NCBI RefSeq assembly: GCF_003351105.1
Contig: NZ_NKRG01000004.1
Span: forward strand, 62,001-126,000
Reading direction: 5' to 3'
DNA: 64,000 nucleotides
From: Thermosipho africanus Ob7
GTDB lineage: Bacteria > Thermotogota > Thermotogae > Thermotogales > Fervidobacteriaceae
This document shows, piece by piece, positions 8,239 to 17,611 of the stretch (positions within the stretch are counted from its first letter, which is position 1; every line of letters begins with the position of its first letter). Below the pieces are notes generated by a model. That model was given only the letters and a program-made list of their open reading frames with translations, ran no database searches and was not told the DNA's origin. The translations under genes were made by a program, and so were the position numbers.

Positions 8239-9339
8239 TTGAAAATAAGGATTGAAGAAGTTTTGAAAGAAAAAGGAAAAATTTTTGCAATTTCCTCTGA
8301 AAGTCCATTTTATGTTGACTATAAAGGTGGACAATTAGGAGATAGAGGAAAAATAGGTAATGCTAGCGTTTTATCAGTAATGTCAAAGAATGGTAAAATC
8401 TATCATGAAATTGATAGGGAGGTAGATCTCGGAGAAAATGATGTTGAGATAGATTTAAATCATCAGTTGTTTGTAAGGCAACATCATACAGGACAGCACA
8501 TTCTGTCGGCTGTATTTGAAGAGCTTGCAGATATAAGTACTGTTGGATTTAGAATGGGATTTGAATATACTACTATTGATTTAAATGTTCCTTACATTGT
8601 GGAAGAATTGTTGGATGAAGTTGAAGAAAGAGTAAATAGTATAATTACCGAATGTGTTGATGTTCAAGAAATATTGGTTGAAAAGGAAGAGGTTGATAGA
8701 TTCCCTTTAAGGAAGAAATTAAGTGATAAAGTTGAAGGAATGGTAAGGATAATAAAAATTGGTGAGTATGATTATTCCCCTTGTGGAGGATACCATGTTA
8801 AAAATACTGGTCAAATAGGACTTTTAAAAATTTTAAAAACAGAAAAAGTAAAAGGAGAATTAACTAGGGTTTATTTTGTTGCAGGATTTAAGGCGATGGA
8901 ATATTTTAGAAAGTATTCTAAAATACTTAAAAATATTTCGGTAAGCCTTACAAGTTCAATCTTCGAAGTTGAGGACAAAGTTAGATCCCTTTTGAGTGAA
9001 GTGAAAGAAAAATCTTCAAGGCTTGAAAATTTGGCGGAAAAGCTAGCATGTTACAAAAAAGATGATCTAAAAAAATTAAAAGAAGATGTTTATTTTCTGC
9101 AGGAAGACCCAGAAATTTTGAGATATATTCCAAAGTATTTTGATAAAGAAGGACTTCTTGTGCTATATGATGGTAAAAGTTACAGTTTTACATCAAATTC
9201 TTCAAAGTATATAGTAAGGAATATAATATCTGATCTTAGGGAAAGATTTGGTGGAAAAGGTGGAGGAGGAAAAGAAAAGGGAAATTATTTACCTAGTGAT
9301 GGTGTAAATATAAATATGATCTTGGAGGTGTTAAAATGA
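8239..9339 (+). CDS. Free-standing alanyl-tRNA editing protein (AlaX-like, long form with DHHA1 domain)
   Basis: This 366-residue protein resembles the editing half of alanyl-tRNA synthetase without a synthetase domain. It would hydrolyse Ser- or Gly-tRNA(Ala). The zinc ligands are visible as HHTGQHIL (residues about 79-86) and the CGGYH motif near residue 180. A helical linker (about 225-285) and a C-terminal DHHA1 domain with the glycine-rich GGKGGGGK tail follow. The start is TTG at 8239 behind AAGGGAGG, 14 bases after bamA. Its stop overlaps the next gene by four bases (ATGA). Confidence 0.85.
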   Translation: MKIRIEEVLKEKGKIFAISSESPFYVDYKGGQLGDRGKIGNASVLSVMSKNGKIYHEIDREVDLGENDVEIDLNHQLFVRQHHTGQHILSAVFEELADISTVGFRMGFEYTTIDLNVPYIVEELLDEVEERVNSIITECVDVQEILVEKEEVDRFPLRKKLSDKVEGMVRIIKIGEYDYSPCGGYHVKNTGQIGLLKILKTEKVKGELTRVYFVAGFKAMEYFRKYSKILKNISVSLTSSIFEVEDKVRSLLSEVKEKSSRLENLAEKLACYKKDDLKKLKEDVYFLQEDPEILRYIPKYFDKEGLLVLYDGKSYSFTSNSSKYIVRNIISDLRERFGGKGGGGKEKGNYLPSDGVNINMILEVLK

Positions 9340-10520
9340 AAAAGTTGACTGTTGTGTTTGGTGTGTTTTTATTTGGCATACTTCTTTTTTCCAATGCATT
9401 AGATTTTATGCCTAAAGAATATGATGTTGTAATGTATATACCAGATATTTCAAAATTGTATGATGCAGTAAAGCAAACTAATGCAGGAGATATTTTGGCA
9501 AATCAAATAGGACTTGAGCAAATGTTTACTGGAGTAATTGAGCAACAATTAATGATGCAAGGATATACTTTAGATGATTTGGATATTTTTAAAGAACTAC
9601 TTATTGTAGCTGGAAAAGAGAGTACACTTTTAGTTTTAGGTCCATCAAAGAATACAAATAAAATTAAGGAGCTTTTTGAGAACTTTTCAGGACAAAGCCT
9701 TCCAGAAGAGGTAAAGATTATTGATGGATATTTTGTCGTTGGCGAAAATTATGGAGGAGGAACTCTTCCTGAGGAATTGGAAGATTTCTTGAATAAAGGT
9801 TATCTTGCTGTTTCATATATTAATACGAATGAGGAAGATTTTAAAGTAAAGGGCTTTGGATATGCCACTTTAAAAGGTAACGAGGTAGAATTCCATCAAG
9901 AGATTGTTCCGCAAGATGATAAAACTAAGCAACTTTTTAATGATATTGCATCAAAAGATGGGATTGACATTTTAAAGGATGAAAATATTGGTGGAGATTT
10001 ATTTGGCTTTATTAATAGAAAATTACCTGATTCATTTTTGAAGAGTCTACCAGTTGATTTACCTGAGGTTTTGGAAGGTTTTAGTGGAACAGCTTATATA
10101 TGCGGTGATATATCAAGTGTTTTAACAAATGCTTTATCTGGAATGCAAGTTTCTAATGTTCCATTCTACGGTGTGGTTTATTACAATAATCCATCGTGGG
10201 ATATGATTGAAGGGGAAAAGAGATTTGAAAATATTGGTGGTAAGAAATATGGAATTGTCGAAACAGATGAAGGAACACCTATTTTATACATTAATCTTTC
10301 AAATGAAAAGATAACATTCTATGGAGTATCACCTGATGAATATGTGGCTGGTGATAAGGATTTCATAAAAGAAAATTACAGTTCTGATTATGTGGTGGGG
10401 TTATTTGTGAATTTAAGACCTATGATATTTAATTTTATAGGAATTGATAGTGAGTCTTATTTAAAATTTTATGGCTATTTTAAAGATGGAAAACTCATAG
10501 AAAAAGCTGTACTAAAGTGA
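9336..10520 (+). CDS. Exported protein of unknown function (394 aa)
   Basis: A cleavable signal peptide (MKKLTVVFGVFLFGILLFSNA) precedes a soluble 370-residue domain of alternating strands and helices with no recognised motif. The mature protein starts with LDFMPKEYDVVMYIPD and ends with a segment around GLFVNLRPMIFNFIGID. Both ends resemble the exported protein at 26291-27688, which points to a shared family. The layout recalls DUF3352-type surface proteins, but I cannot confirm membership. It is the last gene of the tatD unit, before a hairpin terminator. A periplasmic location in the toga space is likely. Confidence 0.8.
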   Translation: MKKLTVVFGVFLFGILLFSNALDFMPKEYDVVMYIPDISKLYDAVKQTNAGDILANQIGLEQMFTGVIEQQLMMQGYTLDDLDIFKELLIVAGKESTLLVLGPSKNTNKIKELFENFSGQSLPEEVKIIDGYFVVGENYGGGTLPEELEDFLNKGYLAVSYINTNEEDFKVKGFGYATLKGNEVEFHQEIVPQDDKTKQLFNDIASKDGIDILKDENIGGDLFGFINRKLPDSFLKSLPVDLPEVLEGFSGTAYICGDISSVLTNALSGMQVSNVPFYGVVYYNNPSWDMIEGEKRFENIGGKKYGIVETDEGTPILYINLSNEKITFYGVSPDEYVAGDKDFIKENYSSDYVVGLFVNLRPMIFNFIGIDSESYLKFYGYFKDGKLIEKAVLK

Positions 10521-10539
10521 AAAATAATTAATTTAGAAC

Positions 10540-10570
10540 AAGCCCCCTCGTAGAGAAAAAGAGGGGGCTT
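10540..10570 (+). terminator. Hairpin terminator between the tatD unit and gatA
   Basis: Perfect 10-bp stem AAGCCCCCTC / GAGGGGGCTT with an 11-base A-rich loop, 20 bases after the stop codon. The tail is only moderately T-rich (GTGTTATAAT) and doubles as the next promoter. Confidence 0.7.
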
Positions 10571-10571
10571 G

Positions 10572-10580
10572 TGTTATAAT
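10572..10580 (+). promoter_or_regulatory. Extended -10 promoter of gatA
   Basis: TGTTATAAT gives a full extended -10 (TG, one base, TATAAT) directly at the foot of the terminator hairpin. No good -35 is visible because that position falls in the hairpin loop. It is 45 bases before the gatA start. Confidence 0.6.
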
Positions 10581-10624
10581 ATATAATTGAAACTTATAAA
10601 AAATTAACGGACGAGGTGATTTAG

Positions 10625-11995
10625 TTGAAAAATTTCAAAGATATGACTATATCTGATGTTTTAAAAGAAAACAGGTCTTTTGTTGGAGAGTCTATTTCAA
10701 GAATAAAGAAGATCGATGAAAAGATAAATGCTTTTATAACGGTAGTTGAAAATGCAAATGGCAAAATACCAATAGCGATAAAGGATAATATTGTAACAAA
10801 GGGAATTAGAACTACTTGTGCCTCAAAAATTTTAGAGAATTTTGTGCCTCCATATAATGCAACAGTGGTTGAAAAATTAATTGCAAATGACTTTGCAATA
10901 GTCGGAAAAACAAACTTAGATGAATTTGCAATGGGGACTGGAACAGAATATTCTGCATTTTTTGTAACAAAAAATCCTTGGGATCATGAAAGAGTGGCCG
11001 GGGGGAGCAGTGGGGGATCTGCGGCAGCTGTCGCCAGTGGACAGGTTGTTGCTGCGCTCGGAAGTGACACAGGAGGATCTATACGACAGCCTGCCGCATT
11101 TTGTGGAGTTGTTGGATTTAAACCAACCTATGGACTAGTCTCAAGATATGGCCTTGTTGCATTTGCATCATCTCTTGATCAAATAGGACCTATTACAAAA
11201 ACAACAAAAGATGCAGCATACCTAATGAATGTAATATATGGAAAAGATGAAAAAGATGCAACAACTGTTGATAGAAAGATAAATTTTGAGGAATATCTTG
11301 AAAGTGATTTTTCAAACGTTAAAGTAGCTTATCCAGAAGAGGTTTTTGCAGAAGGAGTTGAAGAAGGGGTAAAAGAAAGATTCGAAGAATTTGTAAAGTT
11401 TTTGCAAAAAAAAGGAATTAAAGTAGATAAGGTATCTTTTAAAGAACTTTCATATTCAGTTGCAACTTACTATATAATTGCTCCATCAGAAGTAAGTTCT
11501 AACCTTTCAAGGTTTGATGGAATAAGGTATGGTAAAAGAGATGAACAAGAGGGCTTATTGCAAACATATTTGAATAGTAGAAAAAATCTTGGAAAAGAGG
11601 TAATCAGAAGGATAATGATTGGAACATTTACATTGAGTGCAGCATATTATGATGCATATTTTGAAAAAGCACAAAAGGTAAGAAGGATCATTTCAAATAA
11701 ATTGAATGACTTATTGAAGGAATATGATTTTATAATAACTCCTACTTCTCCAATTACTGCATTCAAAATAGGTGAAGTGAAAGATCCACTTGTTTACTAT
11801 ATGATGGATATTTTTACAATTCCTGCAAATTTAGCAGGTATTCCTGCAATTAGCATTCCTTTTGGATTTTCTAATGGACTACCAGTAGGAATGCAGATAA
11901 TGGGGAAACGATTTGATGATGCAAAGGTTCTCGGATTTGCAAATTATATAGAAAAAGATATTCCAGTTGTTTTACCAGGGGAGGAGAAAATATGA
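10625..11995 (+). CDS. gatA: Aspartyl/glutamyl-tRNA(Asn/Gln) amidotransferase subunit A
   Basis: This 456-residue amidase subunit hydrolyses glutamine and passes ammonia to GatB, so that Glu-tRNA(Gln) becomes Gln-tRNA(Gln) (and Asp-tRNA(Asn) likewise). The Ser-cisSer-Lys triad is complete: Lys53 in IAIKDNI, Ser128 in AGGSSGGS and nucleophile Ser152 in TGGSIRQPA. The TTG start is chosen because GAGGTGAT precedes it. gatA overlaps gatB by four bases. No gatC is present in the window, so the small subunit must be encoded elsewhere. Confidence 0.96.
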
Positions 11996-13422
11996 GATTT
12001 AAACCTGTAATTGGGCTAGAAATACATGTTCAACTTAATACTAAGACAAAGGCTTTTTGTTCTTGTCCAGCTGATGTGTTTGAACTTGAGCCAAACAGCG
12101 CTATTTGCCCTGTATGTACAGGACAACCAGGGGCCCTTCCAGTTCCTTCAAAGGAAATGTATGAGTATGGAATATTACTTGCAAGTGCATTGAATTGTAG
12201 AATAAATGAATATACAAGATTTGATAGGAAGAATTACTTTTATCCAGATCTTCCTAAGGGGTATCAGATAACTCAATATTTTTATCCTCTTGCAAATGAT
12301 GGCTATTTAGAACTTGATGGCGAAAAGATAAGGATTAATAGAATTCATCTTGAAGAGGATGCTGGAAAGCTTGTTCATTCTTCTGAAATGATTACAGAAG
12401 CTGAAAGTTCACTTGTAGATATGAACAGATGTGGTGTTCCTTTGGCTGAAATTGTAACAGAACCAGATATTAAGTCTCCAGAGCAGGCAAGAAAATTTTT
12501 AGAGAAGTTGAGACAAATATTGAGATATTTGGGTGTAAGTACCGGTGATATGGAAAAAGGTGCTTTAAGATGTGATGCAAATATTTCTGTTATAGATACT
12601 GAAACTAATAGGCAAAGTAACAAAGTGGAAGTTAAAAATATGAATTCTTTTAAATTTGTTGAGAAAGCACTTGAATTTGAATTTGAAAGAATAAAAAATG
12701 CAATGCTTGAAGGAAAGGATGTAGAAAAGGAGACAAGAGGTTGGGATTTATCTACAAAAACGACAATTTCAATGAGGAGCAAGGAAGAAGCAAATGATTA
12801 TAGATATTTCCCTGAGCCGGATATTCCTCCTGTTGTGTTATCATCCGATGAAATAAAGAAAATTGTAGAAAAAATGCCTGAACTTCCAGATCAAAAGAAA
12901 GAACGTTTTATGAAAGATTATAACTTGTCAGAATATGAAGCAAATATTTTAACTTCATCTAAGGGCCTTGCAGATTTTTATGAAGAATGTGTTGAAGTTA
13001 CAAATGATCCAAAAGAAACTTCAAATTGGTTCTTAACAGAGCTTTTAAAGTATGAAAGTGCAGAAAGTAATTTTGAAGAATTAAAAATAAAGCCTATACA
13101 CTTTAAAGAATTGTTTGATTTAATTTCTTCGGGGAAAATTACAAGAAATATTGCAAAAGAGGTATTTGAAGAAGTATACAAAACGGGGAAATCTCCTAAG
13201 GAAGTTGTAAAAGAAAAAAATATTGAAGTTGTTGGCGATGCATCGTTAATAGAAGAAATTCTCAAGAAAATGTTAGAAGAAAATCCTGATAAAGTTGAAG
13301 CTTATAGAAATGGTAAAAAAGGCTTACTTGGATTTTTTGTTGGTGGTGTGATGAAACAAACTAAGGGAAAAGCTGATCCAAAAGTTGTAAACGAAATAGC
13401 AAAAAAACTTCTAGGGGACTGA
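11992..13422 (+). CDS. gatB: Aspartyl/glutamyl-tRNA(Asn/Gln) amidotransferase subunit B
   Basis: This 476-residue subunit binds misacylated tRNA, activates the acid side chain with ATP and transfers ammonia delivered from GatA. The signature GLEIHVQL opens the cradle domain. The zinc-type cysteines are at CSCPADVF and [12 protein letters not shown]. The C-terminal helical and YqeY-like tail domain (about residues 295-476) contacts the tRNA elbow and ends in the [17 protein letters not shown] motif. Full length, with ATGA coupling to gatA. The tRNA-Gln gene at 39965 fits use of this indirect route. Confidence 0.97.
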
Positions 13423-13427
13423 TATTT

Positions 13428-14204
13428 ATGAAAAAACTAAATGTAATATTATTAATATTGTTTGGTATTTTTGCTTTTTCTGGGAATTTTTTGGTTTTTG
13501 ATAATACTATAATTATTAATCATTCGCCAATATTTTTAGTCTTGGGTGATGGCTTTGGTGTTGGATATTCGTATGCTACAAATACTACATATTACACAGA
13601 ACAAAAACTAGGTTTTTTGAAAATAAAAAAGCCGGCCAAAGTAGAGAATATGAATTTTTCCCTTTTTGCCGGTACAAGTTTTGGTATCTATTTATCTATA
13701 GGTTATGAAAATCTGAATTTTCCAACATCAAGCCAAGGCTTGGAGTTTTTTGTTTCTGATCAATACAGTTTCTTTACATCGAATTCTAATTCCTTTGTTG
13801 CTGTTGGTCCGATATCTTTAAGTGCTGAAAAGTTATTTTTAAGAAAAGGAAAAGATTTTGGATATTCGCTTGATAGATATTTTGTTAAGTACAAAGATTT
13901 TTCTGGATATATTCTTTTGCTAAATGGAAAGAACTTTTTAGGATATTTGTATTCTTTAGATAATTCTCTACAGCAAGGAATATTAGCGGGGTTGGGAACG
14001 GATTTTGGCGGTTTTTATTTGAATATTGGAGCAAGGAAATATTTTTCAGCGGGTGAGTTTAGGGGGTTTGGATACGGATATATTTACTCATCAACTAATG
14101 ATATATTTAATATAAATTATTTGTTCGGAGTAAAGTTTATAGTTCCTTTGAAAGGGGAATTTTTAGTCTGGGATGGAAAAATTGCTTTCAGATTTAATTG
14201 GTAA
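13428..14204 (+). CDS. Exported protein, probable small outer-membrane beta-barrel
   Basis: This 258-residue protein has a signal peptide (MKKLNVILLILFGIFAFS). The rest is made of alternating short strands rich in Gly, Tyr and Phe, such as GDGFGVGYSYATNT, GLGTDFGGFYLNIGARKYF and YLFGVKFIVP. It ends in FRFNW; a C-terminal aromatic residue is the usual BAM recognition signal of barrel proteins. No family is recognised. The gene follows gatB by five bases and its 3' end overlaps the likely hemW start. It resembles the protein at 62266 in style. Function unknown. Confidence 0.7.
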   Translation: MKKLNVILLILFGIFAFSGNFLVFDNTIIINHSPIFLVLGDGFGVGYSYATNTTYYTEQKLGFLKIKKPAKVENMNFSLFAGTSFGIYLSIGYENLNFPTSSQGLEFFVSDQYSFFTSNSNSFVAVGPISLSAEKLFLRKGKDFGYSLDRYFVKYKDFSGYILLLNGKNFLGYLYSLDNSLQQGILAGLGTDFGGFYLNIGARKYFSAGEFRGFGYGYIYSSTNDIFNINYLFGVKFIVPLKGEFLVWDGKIAFRFNW

Positions 14205-15301
14205 TGTCAACACTCTTTCAGTGTATATACACATACCATTTTGTAAAAAAAAAGTGTTACTACTGTGATTTTGTAAGTTATGAAGAAGGAAGTGTAGAAA
14301 ATTATATTAATGCTCTTTCAAAAGAAATTGAGCTCTATGGTGATTATTTAAAAAGGGGTATTAGAACACTTTATATAGGTGGTGGAACACCAAGTTATAT
14401 TAATGAACATTATATAGAACAGTTAGTAAAAAAGCTAGAAAAGTATTTGATTCTTGAAGAATTTACTATAGAGGTAAATCCTGACTCTTTTGACAGGCAA
14501 AAAGCACAGTTTTACAAAGAAATAGGTGTTAGTAGATTAAGTATAGGGATTCAGTCATTTGATAATGAAGTTTTAAAAAAAGCTGGGCGAAGCCATGATT
14601 CAGCCCAAGCGTTGAAAGCTTATAATGTTGCAAGGGAATATTTTGAAAATGTTAATGTAGATTTTATAATAGGTCTTCCTGGAGAAAGCTGGAGTAGTAT
14701 AGAAGAAATTGTAAAGTTTATTCGAGAAAATCATCCACCACATATTTCTGTATACTTACTAGAAATTCATGAGGGTACAATTCTTTCAAATTTTTACAAG
14801 AAAATTCCAGAAGAATCTTATAACAGATATGAGGTGTTACTTGATTTTTTGAAATCTGAAGGGTATGAAAGATATGAAATTTCGAATTTTGCTTTAGATA
14901 AAAATTATAGTAAACATAATTTGGTTTACTGGGCAAATCTAGATTATATAGGACTAGGATTATCATCCGGAGGACATATAGGAAATCTTAGATATAATAA
15001 CGTTTCGGATTTTGAAACTTATTATTCTATGTTAAAACATGACAAATTTCCCAGAAGTTATGAAAATGAGAACACTTTGGAACGTGAAGTATTAGAAAGT
15101 ATTTTTATGATGCTTAGAACAAAATGGGGAATAGATAGAAAACTGTTACCTATACTCCCAGGATTTGAAAAAGTAATTGAACTATTAAAGAAAAAGTATG
15201 ATTTTTTTGATGGTCAAAAGTTAAACGAAATGGGTATGGATTTTTCCTCAATTTTCTTTACAAATCTACTTGAAATCTGGGAGGACTTTTATGAGATATA
15301 G
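14173..15301 (+). CDS. hemW: HemW/HemN-like radical SAM protein, apparently frameshifted in a run of nine A
   Basis: The product is a HemW-type radical SAM protein, probably a heme chaperone rather than a coproporphyrinogen dehydrogenase. Landmarks are IGGGTPSYI, EVNPDSF, LSIGIQSFD and FIIGLPGESW. The frame carrying the body opens at TTG 14198 but lacks the first motif cysteine. That residue lies in the neighbouring frame (ATG 14173 onward, reading SVYIHIPFCKKK), which stops at 14268. Removing one A from the nine-A run at 14245-14253 restores CKKKCYYCDF, the intact CxxxCxxC cluster motif. So this is a sequencing slip, a real inactivating frameshift or a slippage-read gene. I see no strong ribosome site for 14173. 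The end overlaps ftsW by 11 bases. Confidence 0.75.
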
Positions 15302-16382
15302 TATTATGCTTTTAGTTACTGCAATATTTGTGTTATTTATAATTGCATCAGTTGCTTTGTATAGTATAGATTTTGCAAGAGAATATTATTCTACTGGTAG
15401 TAATTCAAATTTTTTCTTTAAATATATAGTTTACATAAGTTTAAGTATGATTTTGGCGTTATTAATTATTTTCTTTTTACCTGAGAGGTTTATAGAAGAT
15501 AAAAAATATGTCTGGTTTTTTTACATAATTGTTTTGGCAATGCTTGTTTTGCCTTTGTATGGTCCATTTTCAAGTTATAAGAATGGTGCAAGACGCTGGA
15601 TAGAAGTTTCTGGTAATACATTTCAGCCTTCAGAGTTAGCTAAAATATTTGTTATTTACTTTATAGCTCATTATATAAAAGATAATAAAGAAAAACTATC
15701 TTCTTTTTGGGATGGTTTGATAAAGCCACTACTTTTGATTTCTCCAATTTTGTTATTAATATTTGTTGAACCTGATTTAAGCACTACTTTTATAATATTT
15801 TTGACAGCGGTTGTAATGCTTTATTTTGGAGGTACACGTTTTTCTCATGTATTATTTTTATTTGTATTGATTGGATTGCTGTTTATATTTGGGATTCAAT
15901 TAGGCCTAATACGCAGCTATCAGATAGGAAGGATAAAAAATTATGTTTCAAATGAAATTCCCTGGCAGCTTGAGAAAGCTTATGAGGCAATAGGAAATGG
16001 TGGAATCATTGGCTCTGGACCGGCGTTAGGTAAATATTATATACATGTTCCACAGGCAGAGTCTGATTTCATTCTTGCAACAATTGGAGAAAGCTTCGGA
16101 TATTTGGGAATAATAATTGTAATTTTATCTTATCTTGCGATAGTTACTTCTTTAATAAAAATTTCAGATGAGATCGATAATGAGTTTATTAGATACTTTA
16201 TTTGGGGATTTTCAACACTTATGATGCTTCACGTTGTAGTAAATACTGGTGTTGTTAGTGGATTGTTTCCAATTACGGGGATTCCTCTTCCTTTTGTAAG
16301 CTATGGTGGCAGTTCTATTTTATCTTTTTCGATAGGATTTGGTATAATTTTTAGTGAAATTTTTATTGAACGTGGTCGATAA
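15291..16382 (+). CDS. FtsW/RodA/SpoVE family peptidoglycan glycosyltransferase
   Basis: This 363-residue integral membrane protein has about ten transmembrane segments and is a SEDS-family lipid II polymerase acting in septation or elongation. Family motifs are NGARRWIEVSGNTFQPSELAK near residue 100, the large loop with SNEIPWQLEKAYEAIGNGG, and GIPLPFVSYGGSS near the end. The ATG at 15291 is chosen for its GGGAGGA ribosome site; an upstream TTG would extend it by seven residues inside hemW. FtsW versus RodA cannot be decided, because no partner transpeptidase gene is adjacent. Confidence 0.9.
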   Translation: MRYSIMLLVTAIFVLFIIASVALYSIDFAREYYSTGSNSNFFFKYIVYISLSMILALLIIFFLPERFIEDKKYVWFFYIIVLAMLVLPLYGPFSSYKNGARRWIEVSGNTFQPSELAKIFVIYFIAHYIKDNKEKLSSFWDGLIKPLLLISPILLLIFVEPDLSTTFIIFLTAVVMLYFGGTRFSHVLFLFVLIGLLFIFGIQLGLIRSYQIGRIKNYVSNEIPWQLEKAYEAIGNGGIIGSGPALGKYYIHVPQAESDFILATIGESFGYLGIIIVILSYLAIVTSLIKISDEIDNEFIRYFIWGFSTLMMLHVVVNTGVVSGLFPITGIPLPFVSYGGSSILSFSIGFGIIFSEIFIERGR

Positions 16383-16402
16383 TTATTTTGGGAGGTGATA
16401 AT

Positions 16403-16624
16403 TTGAGAGTAAATGGTATAAACAATGTTTACAGTTCAGTCAATACTTTGCAAATTAGCTCAGGCAAAAATGCAGCAGCTAATGTAAAAGCACCTGTAAT
16501 GACAAAGGATCAGATGGCTCAACTTTTAAGCTTTATGACTTATCAACAAAACAAAATGAATTTAAAATTAGTAAGGATCGCATCACAATTGTACACAGGA
16601 AAAAGTATTGATCAATTAGCATGA
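16403..16624 (+). CDS. Small hypothetical protein (73 aa)
   Basis: The TTG start at 16403 sits behind a very strong GGGAGGTGAT; an in-frame TTG upstream would place the ribosome site inside the gene. The protein is soluble, with a polar Asn/Ser-rich first half and an amphipathic second half (MAQLLSFMTYQQNKMNLKLVRIASQLYTGKSI). No family recognised. It is the last gene of the gatA unit, and the terminator begins at its stop codon. It might be a flagellar or cell-division accessory protein, but that is only a guess. Confidence 0.65.
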   Translation: MRVNGINNVYSSVNTLQISSGKNAAANVKAPVMTKDQMAQLLSFMTYQQNKMNLKLVRIASQLYTGKSIDQLA

Positions 16625-16657
16625 AAGCTAGTGGCTTAAAGCCACTAGCTTTTTTTT
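16624..16657 (+). terminator. Strong intrinsic terminator of the gatA-ftsW unit
   Basis: Perfect 12-bp stem AAAGCTAGTGGC / GCCACTAGCTTT with a 5-base loop and a run of T. The stem begins at the last base of the preceding stop codon. Confidence 0.95.
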
Positions 16658-16687
16658 AAGAATATATTAACAAAGAGGGGGATACAC

Positions 16688-17611
16688 TTGGATATACTAG
16701 AAAAAATTGTCAAAAATGTCTCAGTTGTTATTAAAGGAAAAGAAGAGAAGATAAAAATTATTGTTGCGGCGCTTTTTTCAGGTGGACATGTATTACTTGA
16801 GGATGTTCCCGGTGTTGGAAAAACAATGCTTGCAAGAGCCCTATCAAAAACGTTTTCTTTGGATTTTAAAAGGGTTCAATTTACACCTGATCTTTTACCA
16901 TCAGATGTGACGGGTTTGTATATTTTTGATAAAGAAAGTGGGGAGTTTGTTTTTAATAAAGGACCTATATTTACGAATGTTTTGCTGGCAGATGAAATTA
17001 ATAGGGCAACTCCTAGAACTCAATCGGCATTACTTGAGGCAATGGCAGAAAGTCAAGTAACTGTGGATGGCATAACTCACAAGCTTTATGATGTTTTTTT
17101 TACGATAGCTACTCAAAACCCTATTGAATCAGAAGGGACTTTTCCGCTTCCTGAAGCACAACTTGATAGATTCATGGTGAAATTATCATTGGGATATCCA
17201 GACGAGGCGGCTGAAAAAGAGATGCTTTATTCTCAGCTCTATGAACATCCTATTGTTGAACTTGGCTCCGTAGTTTCAAAAGAGGAGTTTTTAAATCATC
17301 TTTCTAATGTAAAAAATGTTAAGGTTTCTGATGATATAATGAGATATATAGTTGATATAGTTAGTGCTACAAGAAAGCATAAGGATATTATGGTAGGTTC
17401 AAGTCCAAGGGGTTCTATATTTTTATTGAATATTTCAAGAGCATATGCATATTTACATGGAAGAGATTTTGTTTTACCTGATGATGTTAAATACCTTGCA
17501 CCTTATGTATTGAATCACAGGATCATTTTAAGCGTTGAAGCTAGAATAAAGAAAGTTGATAAATACAAGGTGATTGAAGAAATTTTGGAAGAAGTAAAAG
17601 TGGTGAAGTAA
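16688..17611 (+). CDS. MoxR family AAA+ ATPase
   Basis: This 307-residue MoxR/RavA-type AAA+ chaperone-like ATPase has Walker A at PGVGKTM (about residues 41-47) and Walker B at LLADEINRA. Sensor 1 is ATQNPIESEGTFPLPEAQLDRF and the arginine/sensor 2 region is GSSPRGS. The start is TTG behind GAGGGGG. MoxR proteins usually mature or remodel partner complexes encoded beside them; here those are a DUF58 protein and a membrane protein, the classic trio but without von Willebrand A proteins. Its stop touches the DUF58 start. Confidence 0.92.
   Translation: MDILEKIVKNVSVVIKGKEEKIKIIVAALFSGGHVLLEDVPGVGKTMLARALSKTFSLDFKRVQFTPDLLPSDVTGLYIFDKESGEFVFNKGPIFTNVLLADEINRATPRTQSALLEAMAESQVTVDGITHKLYDVFFTIATQNPIESEGTFPLPEAQLDRFMVKLSLGYPDEAAEKEMLYSQLYEHPIVELGSVVSKEEFLNHLSNVKNVKVSDDIMRYIVDIVSATRKHKDIMVGSSPRGSIFLLNISRAYAYLHGRDFVLPDDVKYLAPYVLNHRIILSVEARIKKVDKYKVIEEILEEVKVVK

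Noticed and set aside
10540-10570. The hairpin before gatA considered as a T-box or other tRNA-responsive leader
   Set aside because: It is a simple inverted repeat upstream of the -10 element, so it would not be part of the gatA transcript. There is no T-box sequence or specifier loop.
11401-11420. Run of eight A in gatA as a possible second frameshift site
   Set aside because: The reading frame and the conserved GatA sequence continue unchanged across it, so there is no sign of a shift.
12375-12782. A 135-codon antisense frame inside gatB
   Set aside because: Shadow of a conserved gene; no supporting signals.
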